From Lachnospiraceae bacterium UBA1753 (GTDB lineage Bacteria; Bacillota; Clostridia; Lachnospirales; Lachnospiraceae): DNA of 23,232 nucleotides. This document shows, piece after piece, positions 14,192-21,189 of the stretch. Position 1 is the stretch's first letter. Each line of letters begins with the position of its first letter. A program made the position numbers and the translations under genes. The stretch is from contig DCHL01000070.1 in the NCBI GenBank assembly GCA_002317595.1, positions 1-23,232 of the forward strand, written 5' to 3'. The notes below the pieces were generated by a model. The model had not been told where the DNA came from. It was given only the letters and a program-made list of their open reading frames with translations, and did not search any database.

Positions 14192-15058
14192 CTACCCCTC
14201 AAAAGCAGCCTTAATCTTCTCCTTGAATTCCTCATCGCCGACTCTCATAAGAGTCTTCCTGAATCTCTCAGAAGGATTTGCATTCTCTGCAAACCACTCA
14301 ATAGCGGCATCTGTCACTCTGAAAAGTGTCTCCTCATCGCCAATTATCGGAACCACTTCCTCACCCTTATATACGAAGTTACCGAAGGTTCCACCGAAGG
14401 ATACGATATATCCTGGCTCGCCCTTCCATGCGTCTACGGGGCAGCTCTTTACGCAGCGTCCACAGTGGTTGCACTTTGATTCCTCAAAAACAACCTTGCC
14501 ATTCTCCATTGAAAGTGCGCCTTCGCGGCAGGCCTTTGTACAAACCGAGCATCCGATGCAGGCCTCTGAATCATATGTGACTGTCATTCCGCCCTTGATA
14601 CCGACATCATTCTCCTCAGTCTTGAGGCAGTTGTTCTGGCATCCGGTGCATCCAAACTTAAACTTATGAGGAAGCTCACGTCCGAAATATCTGTCATTAA
14701 TCTTCTGGGCGATATCCTCTGTATCTATACAGCCTGAGGGGCAGACCGCTGCTCCCTGACATGCTGTTACTGTCCTTACTCTGGGTCCACATACTCCTGT
14801 TTTGACACCACCAGCAAGAAGCTCCGCCTTCACTTCCTCGATGTCATTGAAATTGATGAATGGAATCTCAATACCCTGACGGCTTGTCATATGGACATAT
14901 CCATGACCATACTTCTCTGCCACCTTAGATACTGTCAGAAGCTGCTCTCCAGTCATCTGTCCACCGACCACTGCAAGTCTCAGTGAAAAATAACCCTTCT
15001 GCTTCTGTCTCATGAATCCACCCTTTTTCAGTGAACCATAATCAATCTTCTCTGCCAT
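14192..15058 (-). CDS. Siroheme sulfite reductase with C-terminal 2[4Fe-4S] ferredoxin domain
   Basis: This 288-residue protein starts with a nitrite/sulfite reductase half-domain (GGFMRQKQKGYFSLRL...GYVHMTSRQGIEIPF). It then shows the siroheme-[4Fe-4S] ligands Cys100-x5-Cys106 and Cys140-x3-Cys144. A ferredoxin insert follows with two classic clusters: Cys167/170/173/177 and Cys196/199/202/206. Family members of this compact anaerobic type reduce sulfite to sulfide using ferredoxin-level electrons. It probably supplies sulfide for thiocarboxylate formation. It could instead be a nitrite reductase of the same fold, but its neighbours are all sulfur genes. AAAGGA precedes the ATG. It follows metY after a 59-base gap. 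Confidence 0.88.
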   Translation of the reverse strand: MAEKIDYGSLKKGGFMRQKQKGYFSLRLAVVGGQMTGEQLLTVSKVAEKYGHGYVHMTSRQGIEIPFINFNDIEEVKAELLAGGVKTGVCGPRVRTVTACQGAAVCPSGCIDTEDIAQKINDRYFGRELPHKFKFGCTGCQNNCLKTEENDVGIKGGMTVTYDSEACIGCSVCTKACREGALSMENGKVVFEESKCNHCGRCVKSCPVDAWKGEPGYIVSFGGTFGNFVYKGEEVVPIIGDEETLFRVTDAAIEWFAENANPSERFRKTLMRVGDEEFKEKIKAAFEG

Positions 15059-15117
15059 TCTTTTAATCCTTTCTGTGTGTTGTGTGTTGTTATATTTTGT
15101 AAAGTCCCTCGCTTCGT

Positions 15118-16359
15118 CTAGCTCCTTGTAAAGCCAATCTCTGCGAGAGCTTTTTCAAAATCCTCTTTAAGATCCTCGATATCCTCGATACCGACGCTTA
15201 TTCTTACCAGATCCTCGAATACTCCTGCCTCCTCCTTCTGCTTATCCGTAGAATGCGCAGCTACTGTTGAAGAAGGATGAACCACAAGTGTTTTCGTATC
15301 TCCGATATTTGATAGTTTATATGCTATCTTCAGGCTGTTAATCAGCTTGAAGGCATTCTCTTTGCTGCCGACTCTGACAGTTACTATTCCGCCAAAGTAC
15401 TTGTCATTAAGACCAGCTGCTATATCATGCCAGGGACTTGACTTTAATCCCGGGTAATTGACTGTGATTCCCTCATAGGAATCTAAGAACCTTGCAAGCT
15501 CGAGTGCATTGTTACTATGCCGCTCCATCCTTATTCCCAAGGTCTCAAGACCTATCATATTAAGGAATGCGTTCTGCGGTGCGAGGCACGCTCCAGTATT
15601 CCTCCAGAGTCCGTTCTTAAGCTTTGAGGTATAGGCAAATGGGCCAAATTTTTTATACGGGGCCAGATTTGGATATCTCTCAATATCCCATTTGAACTTA
15701 CCTGCGTCGGTTATGACTCCCGAGATTGAGTTGGCACTTCCGTTGATATACTTTGATGATGAGTTGACAACTATATCTGCCCCATGCTCAATCGGCCTGA
15801 CTATGAACGGCGTGGCCACAGTATTGTCTATAATCAGCGGAATTCCATTCTCGTGTGCCAGAGCTGAGAGTGCATCAATGTCAGTTACATCAAGCTTGGG
15901 ATTGCCTATTGTCTCGGCAAAAATTACTCTTGTGTTTTCCGTAATCTTCGACCTTACTGTCTCTATGTCATTGGCATCCACCCACACTGTCTTAATTCCG
16001 AAAGCCTCAAACTCTTCGAACAGGTCAATCGTTCCTCCGTAGAGCCCAGCTGCCGAGATTATCTCATCTCCCGTCTTCAGGATATTGAGAAGTGCATTTG
16101 ATATTGCCGCAAGGCCCGAGGCACAGGCTGTGGAAACAGCCCCGCCTTCAAGCTTTGTTATTCGGTTTTCAAATTCTGTCACCGTCGGATTTCCTACTCT
16201 TGTGTAACAGTATCCTCCGGATTTCCCGGAAAATATTTTTTCCAGGTCTTCTGCACTCGGCTGGTCAAATGCGCTGGACTGATATATCGGTGACAGTGTC
16301 GCACCGAACTCCCGCTCTCTTCTGACTCCCTCATGCAATAACTTTGTGTTGAATTTCAT
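15118..16359 (-). CDS. metY: O-acetylhomoserine sulfhydrylase, MetY-type PLP enzyme
   Basis: This 413-residue member of the Cys/Met-metabolism PLP family makes homocysteine from O-acetylhomoserine and a sulfur donor. The phosphate-binding YTRVGNPT (residues 52-59), the Asp178 cofactor residue (LIIDNTVATPF) and the PLP lysine Lys203 (SSSKYINGS) are in place. The whole length resembles MetY (MKFNTKLLHEG at the start, VRISVGIEDIEDL near the end). The ATG at 16359 is favoured over an in-frame ATG 78 bases upstream: AAGGAAAG stands before it and it overlaps the preceding stop by one base (TAATG). In Wolinella, a MetY uses a carrier thiocarboxylate instead of free sulfide, and the neighbours here suggest the same. 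A cysteine synthase side activity is possible. Confidence 0.92.
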   Translation of the reverse strand: MKFNTKLLHEGVRREREFGATLSPIYQSSAFDQPSAEDLEKIFSGKSGGYCYTRVGNPTVTEFENRITKLEGGAVSTACASGLAAISNALLNILKTGDEIISAAGLYGGTIDLFEEFEAFGIKTVWVDANDIETVRSKITENTRVIFAETIGNPKLDVTDIDALSALAHENGIPLIIDNTVATPFIVRPIEHGADIVVNSSSKYINGSANSISGVITDAGKFKWDIERYPNLAPYKKFGPFAYTSKLKNGLWRNTGACLAPQNAFLNMIGLETLGIRMERHSNNALELARFLDSYEGITVNYPGLKSSPWHDIAAGLNDKYFGGIVTVRVGSKENAFKLINSLKIAYKLSNIGDTKTLVVHPSSTVAAHSTDKQKEEAGVFEDLVRISVGIEDIEDLKEDFEKALAEIGFTRS

Positions 16360-16634
16360 TATCTCTTTCCTTCTATCAGACTCCAGAGCTTGTACATCAG
16401 CCATCCCCAGATAAAGAAGAGGGATACTATGATCCAAGCTGGGGTCGTATTCTGATATGCTCCTGTGCTCACATATTTTTGAAACTGTGGAATGTCTGCG
16501 TAATAGTAAGCGCCTGCTCCGAAATCAAGTGACTCAACCAGCCCCAAATGGTTGTACATGATATAGAGAGCGATCACTACAGAAAGTCCTGTCACAATCC
16601 ATGTGATAATGCTTCCGATAGATTTTTTCTTCAT
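16359..16634 (-). CDS. Small two-helix membrane protein of the sulfur operon
   Basis: This 91-residue protein has two hydrophobic helices, about residues 8-26 (IITWIVTGLSVVIALYIMY) and 65-85 (PAWIIVSLFFIWGWLMYKLW). They are joined by a ~35-residue loop rich in Tyr and Gln. It starts with the basic MKKKS and ends in IEGKR, so both termini are probably cytoplasmic and the loop outside. AAGAGGAAAAA lies before the ATG. It sits directly behind the YeiH-type transporter and overlaps metY by one base, so it may be an accessory subunit of the transporter. I recognise no named family. Confidence 0.85.
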   Translation of the reverse strand: MKKKSIGSIITWIVTGLSVVIALYIMYNHLGLVESLDFGAGAYYYADIPQFQKYVSTGAYQNTTPAWIIVSLFFIWGWLMYKLWSLIEGKR

Positions 16635-16668
16635 GTCTTTTTCCTCTTGATAAGTAGTGTTGTCTCTC

Positions 16669-18036
16669 CTACTTTACGAGTGTAGGAAGAGCGAAGAACT
16701 TGCCTGAGAGCAGGATGTAAACTGCTACGAAGGTAAGCACTATATTAAACAGCTGTCCTACGATATAAAGTGTGAGTGGCTTTCCGCCCTTGAGCTGATC
16801 TTTGAGCTCGCGGAAGTTGGTATCAAGTCCGATGCTTGTGAAGGCAAGTACAAATGCCCAGTTCTTATACTGATCAAGCACCTTGTTGATTGCTGATACT
16901 GCATCCTTGCCGATAACCGGCTGGAATACAAAGGAAGCAATCAGTGATGCAGCAAAGAAGCCAAGGATGAACTTAGGAAGTCTGTACCAGATTTCTGCTG
17001 CTGTGACCTTGTTATCATCTGTCTTCTCAACCTTGCTTGAGAAGAATACTGCTACTGCAAATGCGATGAATCCAATGAGGATATTCTGGATTGACTTTAC
17101 AAGCACTGCCACTGTCTGAGCTGTCTCGCCAAGTGCTGTTCCTGCTACTGTAACAGCTCCGGTTGAATCCACGGTTCCTCCAATGAGTGCTCCTCCCATT
17201 ACTTCTCCAAGTCCAAACAGTCTGATAAGAACAGGCTCAAATACCATCATCAGAACTGTAAAGATAATTGAGATTGATACTGCAAGTGAGAGGTCTGTCT
17301 TCTTTGCCTTAGCTGCAGCTCCTGTTGCTATCGCTGCTGATGTACCGCAGACTGAAGTTGCTGTTGCCACTGTGATTACAAACTGCTTGTTCTCAATCTT
17401 GAGAACCCTTGTTCCAAAGTACCACATGAAGATGATTACAAGTGGTGTAACGATCCAGGCAATTCCAAGTCCGTACAGTCCGAAGTTTACGATGTTTGAG
17501 AAGAGAACTGAGAATCCCATGATTACTAGTCCTGCCTTGATGTAGTACTCAGTCCTTACTGCCGACCTAAGCCACTTTGGAACTCCTACTGTATTTGATA
17601 CCAGAAGACCTACAACCAGTGCCCAGAATGCCCACTCGAGATATCTGTTGAGAGTGAACTGAGCTGAAATCAGTCTTACAATAACTGCCAGGACGAAAAG
17701 CCCTGCAAACGCTGGTATGTATTCCTTGACTGATTTGCCCTGAAGTGCAACTCCTGCTGTAAATAAAACTCCAAGTACCACGAAGGTAAGTACAAGCTTT
17801 CCAATAAATGCTCCTGTTATCTGTGAAAGGAGTGTTGCGTCTGCTCCAGCTCCCCATGTTGCAAACTTCGCTGCCGAGAAATCGTAAGCTCCTGTGATTA
17901 CTCCAAGTGCTCCGAGTGCTATTACAACAAATCCAATCCAAATTGCCAGCCAGTCTTCCTGCTTGTACAGGTCGCTCCATTTGAACTTATCCAGTGTTAC
18001 CACCTCATCAGGTGCGTTATTTTTTATCTCTGCCAT
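16669..18036 (-). CDS. YeiH/UPF0324-family anion transporter (putative sulfur-anion transporter)
   Basis: This 455-residue polytopic membrane protein has about ten hydrophobic helices. The family signature SVCGTSAAIATGAAAKAKK lies about halfway and SIGLDTNFRELKDQLKGG near the end; both are typical of YeiH proteins, often annotated as putative sulfate exporters. It is about 100 residues longer than the usual YeiH, mainly through an N-terminal extension with extra helices. As first structural gene of an operon with a sulfite reductase, it more likely moves sulfite or a related anion, and uptake is as likely as export. AGAGGAT precedes the ATG. The direction and substrate are inference. Confidence 0.88.
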   Translation of the reverse strand: MAEIKNNAPDEVVTLDKFKWSDLYKQEDWLAIWIGFVVIALGALGVITGAYDFSAAKFATWGAGADATLLSQITGAFIGKLVLTFVVLGVLFTAGVALQGKSVKEYIPAFAGLFVLAVIVRLISAQFTLNRYLEWAFWALVVGLLVSNTVGVPKWLRSAVRTEYYIKAGLVIMGFSVLFSNIVNFGLYGLGIAWIVTPLVIIFMWYFGTRVLKIENKQFVITVATATSVCGTSAAIATGAAAKAKKTDLSLAVSISIIFTVLMMVFEPVLIRLFGLGEVMGGALIGGTVDSTGAVTVAGTALGETAQTVAVLVKSIQNILIGFIAFAVAVFFSSKVEKTDDNKVTAAEIWYRLPKFILGFFAASLIASFVFQPVIGKDAVSAINKVLDQYKNWAFVLAFTSIGLDTNFRELKDQLKGGKPLTLYIVGQLFNIVLTFVAVYILLSGKFFALPTLVK

Positions 18037-18061
18037 TTTTATCCTCTGTTTCTATCACTGC

Positions 18062-18082
18062 CACGGCAATACAGCCGCCGTG
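18062..18082 (-). promoter_or_regulatory. Leader hairpin between the Cys leader peptide and yeiH
   Basis: CACGGC and GCCGTG form a 6-bp stem with a 9-base loop, 26 bases before the transporter start. No U-run follows, so it is not itself a terminator; it may be part of a folding switch in the leader. Confidence 0.45.
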
Positions 18083-18101
18083 ATTCAATATCTGTTAGTA
18101 A

Positions 18102-18135
18102 GTTGCCTGCTTCTATTTCCTATCCAAGCTGCAAC
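18102..18135 (-). promoter_or_regulatory. Hairpin overlapping the tandem Cys codons (candidate attenuator)
   Basis: On the minus strand GTTGC, which contains the end of the first Cys codon and the whole second one, can pair with GCAAC 24 bases later. A further AGCTT/AAGC pairing continues the stem. A ribosome paused on the two Cys codons would prevent this fold, as in classical attenuation. Drawn by eye; no energy was computed. Confidence 0.4.
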
Positions 18136-18157
18136 ATCGCATGACTAGTTTTTTCAT
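18113..18157 (-). CDS. 14-residue Cys-Cys leader peptide upstream of the sulfur operon
   Basis: The ORF ATG...TAG encodes MKKLVMRCCSLDRK. It is preceded by a strong AAAGGAGA seven bases from the ATG, a better site than most genes here have. It lies between a near-consensus promoter and the first structural gene of a sulfur-assimilation operon, 76 bases before that gene. Short uORFs with adjacent cysteine codons ahead of sulfur genes are known to sense cysteinyl-tRNA supply in other bacteria. Here the codons also fall within a possible hairpin. The peptide itself probably has no function beyond its translation. Confidence 0.7.
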   Translation of the reverse strand: MKKLVMRCCSLDRK

Positions 18158-18164
18158 AATTGAG

Positions 18165-18170
18165 TCTCCT
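18165..18170 (-). promoter_or_regulatory. Ribosome-binding site of the leader peptide
   Basis: AGGAGA on the minus strand, seven bases before the leader-peptide ATG. Its strength is the main reason for treating the 14-codon ORF as translated. Confidence 0.7.
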
Positions 18171-18225
18171 TTATTTTAATTCCTACTTTTCAAATAGGCT
18201 TTATATGTTTGTTTCGTTGAAAAGA

Positions 18226-18254
18226 ATATTATCACCCTCTTCCCGACATGTCAA
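18226..18254 (-). promoter_or_regulatory. Sigma-70-type promoter of the sulfur operon
   Basis: The minus strand carries TTGACA (18254-18249), a 17-base spacer, and TAATAT (18231-18226) with a TG one base before the -10 box. This is a near-consensus, extended -10 promoter. Transcription should start near 18219, giving a leader of about 180 bases. Downstream lies CCTATTTGAAAAGTAGGAAT, a 7-bp hairpin or operator-like element whose GGAATT end resembles sites of the cysteine repressor CymR; that likeness is weak. Confidence 0.8.
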
Positions 18255-18358
18255 CACTAAATTTCATCTTTTCCCATAGAGTTAGTATGAATTTGCATCC
18301 GCTATCTTTTTTTTCAATAATCCAAGCAACCTTCCTTATATCTGAAAATAAAAGAACG

Positions 18359-18387
18359 TTGTATTACACTCGCAGAAATGCTATTAT
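18359..18387 (+). promoter_or_regulatory. Promoter of the ptb-buk operon
   Basis: TTGTAT (18359-18364), 17 bases, then TATTAT (18382-18387) preceded by TGC, giving an extended -10. It lies 72 bases before the ptb start and faces away from the sulfur-operon promoter about 105 bases away. Confidence 0.6.
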
Positions 18388-18459
18388 TTATCTGTATGTG
18401 CAAACAAAAATAACGAGTTGCACTGTTATAGTAAAAAATGATTCAAAGAGGTAAAAAAA

Positions 18460-19377
18460 ATGGCAAAAGGATTTGACGGCCTGCTGGCCAAAGTCGCAGA
18501 GTGCGATGTGAAAAAGGTTGCTGTTGCCTGTGCACAGGATGAGCCTGTACTCGAGGCAGTAAAGATTGCAAAAGAGCGTAGAATTGCTGACGCTATTCTT
18601 GTCGGCGACGCTGATGCAATCAAGGAGATCGCTGATGGTCTTAATATGGATCTTAGCGAGTACGAAGTTATTGATGTTAAGGATAAGACTGAAGCAGCTC
18701 TCACGGCTGTTAAGCTTGTTCATGACGGCAAGGCTGACATGTATATGAAGGGTCTCATCGACACAAAGGGCTTCCTCAAGAGTATTCTTGATAAGGAAGT
18801 TGGTCTTCGTACCGGTTCTCCCCTCTCTCACGTTGCTGTATTCGAGATCAAGGGAATCGAGCAGCTTCTCTTCCTTACAGATGTTGCATTTGTTCCTTAT
18901 CCTACACTTGAGGACAAGGTTGCCATCATCAACAATACAGTTAAGGTATGTAAAGCCTGCGGTATCGAGACTCCCAAGGTTGCACCTGTTGCAGCTGTTG
19001 AGGTTGTCAATCCCAAGATGCCTGTTACCGTTGAGGCAGCTGAGCTTACCAAGATGAATGAGGAAGGCAAGATTACAGGATGTATCGTTGACGGACCTCT
19101 CTCAGTTGACCTGGCTATCTATCCCGAGGCTGCTAAGCACAAGGGAGCAACAGACAGAAAGATTGTCGGAGATGCAGATGTAATTCTCTTCCCCGATATC
19201 CACGCTGGAAACCTCGCATACAAGTTCCTCGTTCATACATCAGAGTTCAAGAACGGATGTATCCTCACAGGTACTAAGGCTCCCGCAATCCTCACCTCAA
19301 GATCTGATTCAACAGAGACCAAGGTTAACTCAATTGCACTTGCAGCAGTAGTTGCAGCTCAGATGGATAAGAATTAA
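18460..19377 (+). CDS. ptb: Phosphate butyryltransferase
   Basis: This 305-residue cytoplasmic enzyme converts butyryl-CoA and phosphate to butyryl phosphate and CoA. It belongs to the phosphate acetyl/butyryltransferase family: KVAVACAQDEPVLEAVKIAKE at the start, DMYMKGLIDTKGFLKSIL and GSPLSHVAVFEI in the middle, and DADVILFPDIHAGNLAYKFL with SDSTETKVNSIALA at the end. Its length is normal and it pairs with butyrate kinase 40 bases downstream, which favours butyryl over acetyl specificity. The start is supported by AAAGAGGT before the ATG. The abundance of favoured codons (GTT, AAG, GCT, CTC) suggests high expression. Confidence 0.95.
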   Translation: MAKGFDGLLAKVAECDVKKVAVACAQDEPVLEAVKIAKERRIADAILVGDADAIKEIADGLNMDLSEYEVIDVKDKTEAALTAVKLVHDGKADMYMKGLIDTKGFLKSILDKEVGLRTGSPLSHVAVFEIKGIEQLLFLTDVAFVPYPTLEDKVAIINNTVKVCKACGIETPKVAPVAAVEVVNPKMPVTVEAAELTKMNEEGKITGCIVDGPLSVDLAIYPEAAKHKGATDRKIVGDADVILFPDIHAGNLAYKFLVHTSEFKNGCILTGTKAPAILTSRSDSTETKVNSIALAAVVAAQMDKN

Positions 19378-19417
19378 TAACTCAGATGTAAATTTTTTTA
19401 TAAAGGAGAATAATGCA

Positions 19418-20485
19418 ATGGCAGTAAAGAGTCTTATTATCAATCCCGGTTCTACATCAACAAAGCTTGGTGTTTTCGAGGACGAGACACTTCTCTTCGA
19501 GGAAACTCTCCGTCACTCAACAGAGGAGATTGCACAGTACGCTTCAATTTTTGAGCAGAAGGATTTCAGAAAAAATATCATCTTAAGCTTTCTCGAGGAG
19601 AAGGGCGTAGATGTTAAGAGCTTCAATATGATCGTTGGCCGCGGCGGAATGCTCAAGGCAATCCCTGGTGGTACATATGAGTGTACTCCTGAGCTTGTTG
19701 AAGATCTCAAGGTTGGTGTTTCAGGACAGCATGCTTCAAACCTTGGCGGAATCCTCGCTAAGGAGATTGGCGACTCAATCGGTGCTCCTTCATACATCGT
19801 TGACCCCGTAGTTGTTGACGAGCTCATTCCTGAGGCAAGACTTTCAGGTGTTCCCGAGCTTCCTCGTATCTCTATCTTCCATGCCCTCAACCAGAAGGCT
19901 GTTGCAAGACGCTATGCTAACGAGGTTGGCAAGAAGTATGAGGATTTGAACCTTATCGTTGTCCACATGGGTGGTGGAGTTTCAGTAGGACCGCACAAGA
20001 ACGGACGTGTTATCGATATCAACAACGCACTCGATGGCGACGGTGCATTCTCTCCCGAGAGAGCAGGTGCTGTTCCCGTTGGTCCTCTTGTAAAGATGTG
20101 CTTCTCAGGCAAGTACACAGAGAAGGAAGTTTACAAGAAGCTTGTTGGCAACGGCGGATTCAATGCATATGTTGGAACAAACGACATGCGTGATGTTGAG
20201 AAGATGTGCAACGAAGGAAATGCAGATGCTGATCTTGCAAGAAAGGCATTCATCCTTCAGATGAGCAAGGACATCGGTTCTATGGCAGCTGTACTCGAGG
20301 GTAAGGTTGACCAGATCGTTGTAACTGGCGGTATTGCTTATGACAAGGTTGTAGTTGCAGGTCTCAAGGAGCACTGCGAGTGGATTGCACCTTTCACAGT
20401 ATATCCCGGTGAGGACGAGCTCCTCGCACTTGTACAGGGTGGTCTGAGAGTATTCAATGGTACTGAGAAGGCTAAAGAGTACTAA
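19418..20485 (+). CDS. buk: Butyrate kinase
   Basis: This 355-residue acetokinase-family enzyme makes butyrate and ATP from butyryl phosphate and ADP. Visible are the N-terminal phosphate loop SLIINPGSTSTKLGVFEDE, the VVHMGGGVSVGPHKNGRVID segment, DGDGAFSPERAGAVPVGPL, and the C-terminal GGIAYDK nucleotide site. I chose the ATG at 19418 (MAVKSLIINPGS) because AAAGGAGAA ends seven bases before it and the protein then matches family length. The frame is open further upstream into the end of ptb, but that stretch has no ribosome-binding site. This is the terminal ATP-forming step of butyrate production. A terminator follows 28 bases after the stop. Confidence 0.95.
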   Translation: MAVKSLIINPGSTSTKLGVFEDETLLFEETLRHSTEEIAQYASIFEQKDFRKNIILSFLEEKGVDVKSFNMIVGRGGMLKAIPGGTYECTPELVEDLKVGVSGQHASNLGGILAKEIGDSIGAPSYIVDPVVVDELIPEARLSGVPELPRISIFHALNQKAVARRYANEVGKKYEDLNLIVVHMGGGVSVGPHKNGRVIDINNALDGDGAFSPERAGAVPVGPLVKMCFSGKYTEKEVYKKLVGNGGFNAYVGTNDMRDVEKMCNEGNADADLARKAFILQMSKDIGSMAAVLEGKVDQIVVTGGIAYDKVVVAGLKEHCEWIAPFTVYPGEDELLALVQGGLRVFNGTEKAKEY

Positions 20486-20513
20486 GACTATTATTTAGTT
20501 ATTCAAATCTAAG

Positions 20514-20546
20514 CGAGGCTGCCGCATTGTGGTGGCCTCGTTTTTT
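20514..20546 (+). terminator. Rho-independent terminator after buk
   Basis: CGAGGCTGCC pairs with GGTGGCCTCG (six Watson-Crick pairs at the base, then wobbles and more pairs), followed by TTTTTT at 20541-20546. Confidence 0.85.
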
Positions 20547-20591
20547 GTGGCTTTGTTCTTTGTGGCCTCGTTCTTTGTGGCCTCGTTCTTT
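20532..20591 (+). repeat. Four tandem 15-bp copies of the terminator 3' arm
   Basis: Units at 20532-20546, 20547-20561, 20562-20576 and 20577-20591 have the form GTGGCCTCGTTCTTT. The last two are identical, the first differs by one base and the second by two. Each carries the 3' stem sequence plus a T-rich tail of the buk terminator. Confidence 0.9.
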
Positions 20592-20594
20592 GGT

Positions 20595-20696
20595 GGCTGA
20601 TAAAATACGGACACTATGCTCAGTGTTCCAGCGTCTGAATTACTTGCAGATTCACGACGCTTCCACATTCGCATCTTTGTCCATATTTTATCAGCC
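20595..20696. repeat. 102-nt imperfect palindrome
   Basis: The 46-base arm at 20595-20640 matches the reverse complement of 20650-20696, around a 9-base centre. The outer 13 bases (GGCTGATAAAATA) match perfectly, as do inner blocks such as GGACA, ATGC and AGCGTC, separated by short mismatches. As RNA from either strand it would form one long hairpin with small internal loops. It could be a small non-autonomous mobile element or a structured RNA. No target-site duplication is obvious. Confidence 0.8.
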
Positions 20697-20731
20697 CATA
20701 CCAATCCCCCGTTCATAACATTCTACTCTGA

Positions 20732-20779
20732 CAATAATCTCCGCCTGCAATAATCTCTACCTACAATAATCGCTATCCG
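20732..20779. repeat. Three 16-bp degenerate tandem repeats
   Basis: CAATAATCTCCGCCTG, CAATAATCTCTACCTA and CAATAATCGCTATCCG follow one another without gaps. Shortly after, at about 20787-20798, lies the palindrome GATAGCGCTATC. No gene is evident. Confidence 0.6.
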
Positions 20780-20876
20780 CAAAATAGATAGCGCTATCGC
20801 CACCACAAGTTTTTCGGCCAAACCAGTCTCACTGCAACAAGTGACCAGATATGGCTTATTGCTGTTTTTGACTTAG

Positions 20877-21126
20877 AGCCAATACGACAATTTTGAGAAA
20901 TATATTGGCTATTATCGAAAATGATATTATAGCCACTACAAGAAGTTTCTTAGGGTTATTGGGCATGAATGAAAACTTTCGCCGAGCCAATATACTCATA
21001 AAAAAGTTTCCGTCTGAACTATTATGGCTATCAGTCAAGAATGAGAGTGAGCCAATACAAGAAATCAAATCACGTTATCGGGCAAATAGGGAATTTAAAG
21101 GATAGCCAATACGACAATTTTGAGAA
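20877..21126 (+). pseudogene. Degenerate 54-bp-period repeat array, possibly decayed repeat-protein remnant
   Basis: AGCCAATA (or AGCCACTA) recurs at 20877, 20931, 20985, 21050 and 21104: spacings 54, 54, 65 and 54. The first 23 bases of units 1 and 5 are identical. Units 1, 2 and 4 have a complementary TATTGG-like block about 26 bases in, so unit 1 has a perfect 8-bp inverted repeat. Read with the repeat as frame, units give SQYDNFEKYIGYYRK, SHYKKFLRVIGHE, SQYKKSNHVIGQIGNLKD and SQYDNFEK, with stop codons between and an 11-bp shift in unit 3. This fits a broken 18-residue repeat or a non-coding repeat family. I do not treat the open 70-codon frame from 20893 as a gene. Confidence 0.5.
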
Positions 21127-21189
21127 GTAAAACGGACATTCGCAATCCGCTTCGCTTCGCAGCTGCGTTCAAAACCCATTAAACAAACA

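Noticed and set aside
16359..16437. 26-residue longer N-terminus for MetY
   Set aside because: The extension overlaps the upstream membrane-protein gene and does not resemble MetY. The start at 16359 has a good ribosome-binding site and gives the normal N-terminus.
18037..18260. SAM or T-box riboswitch in the sulfur-operon leader
   Set aside because: I looked for the conserved T-box TGGNACCGCG element and an S-box-like core and a terminator, and saw none. The short Cys-Cys uORF explains the leader better.
18388..18831. Minus-strand open frame of about 147 codons across the ptb promoter and 5' end
   Set aside because: It is antisense to a well-identified ptb gene and covers its promoter; composition is that of a shadow.
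20495..20716. Minus-strand frame with NEATK peptide repeats
   Set aside because: The peptide repeat is just the translation of the 15-bp terminator repeats, and the frame passes through a palindrome.
20893..21105. 70-codon plus-strand frame in the gene-free spacer
   Set aside because: It has no ribosome-binding site and runs out of register with the 54-bp repeats, which have broken frames; more likely chance.
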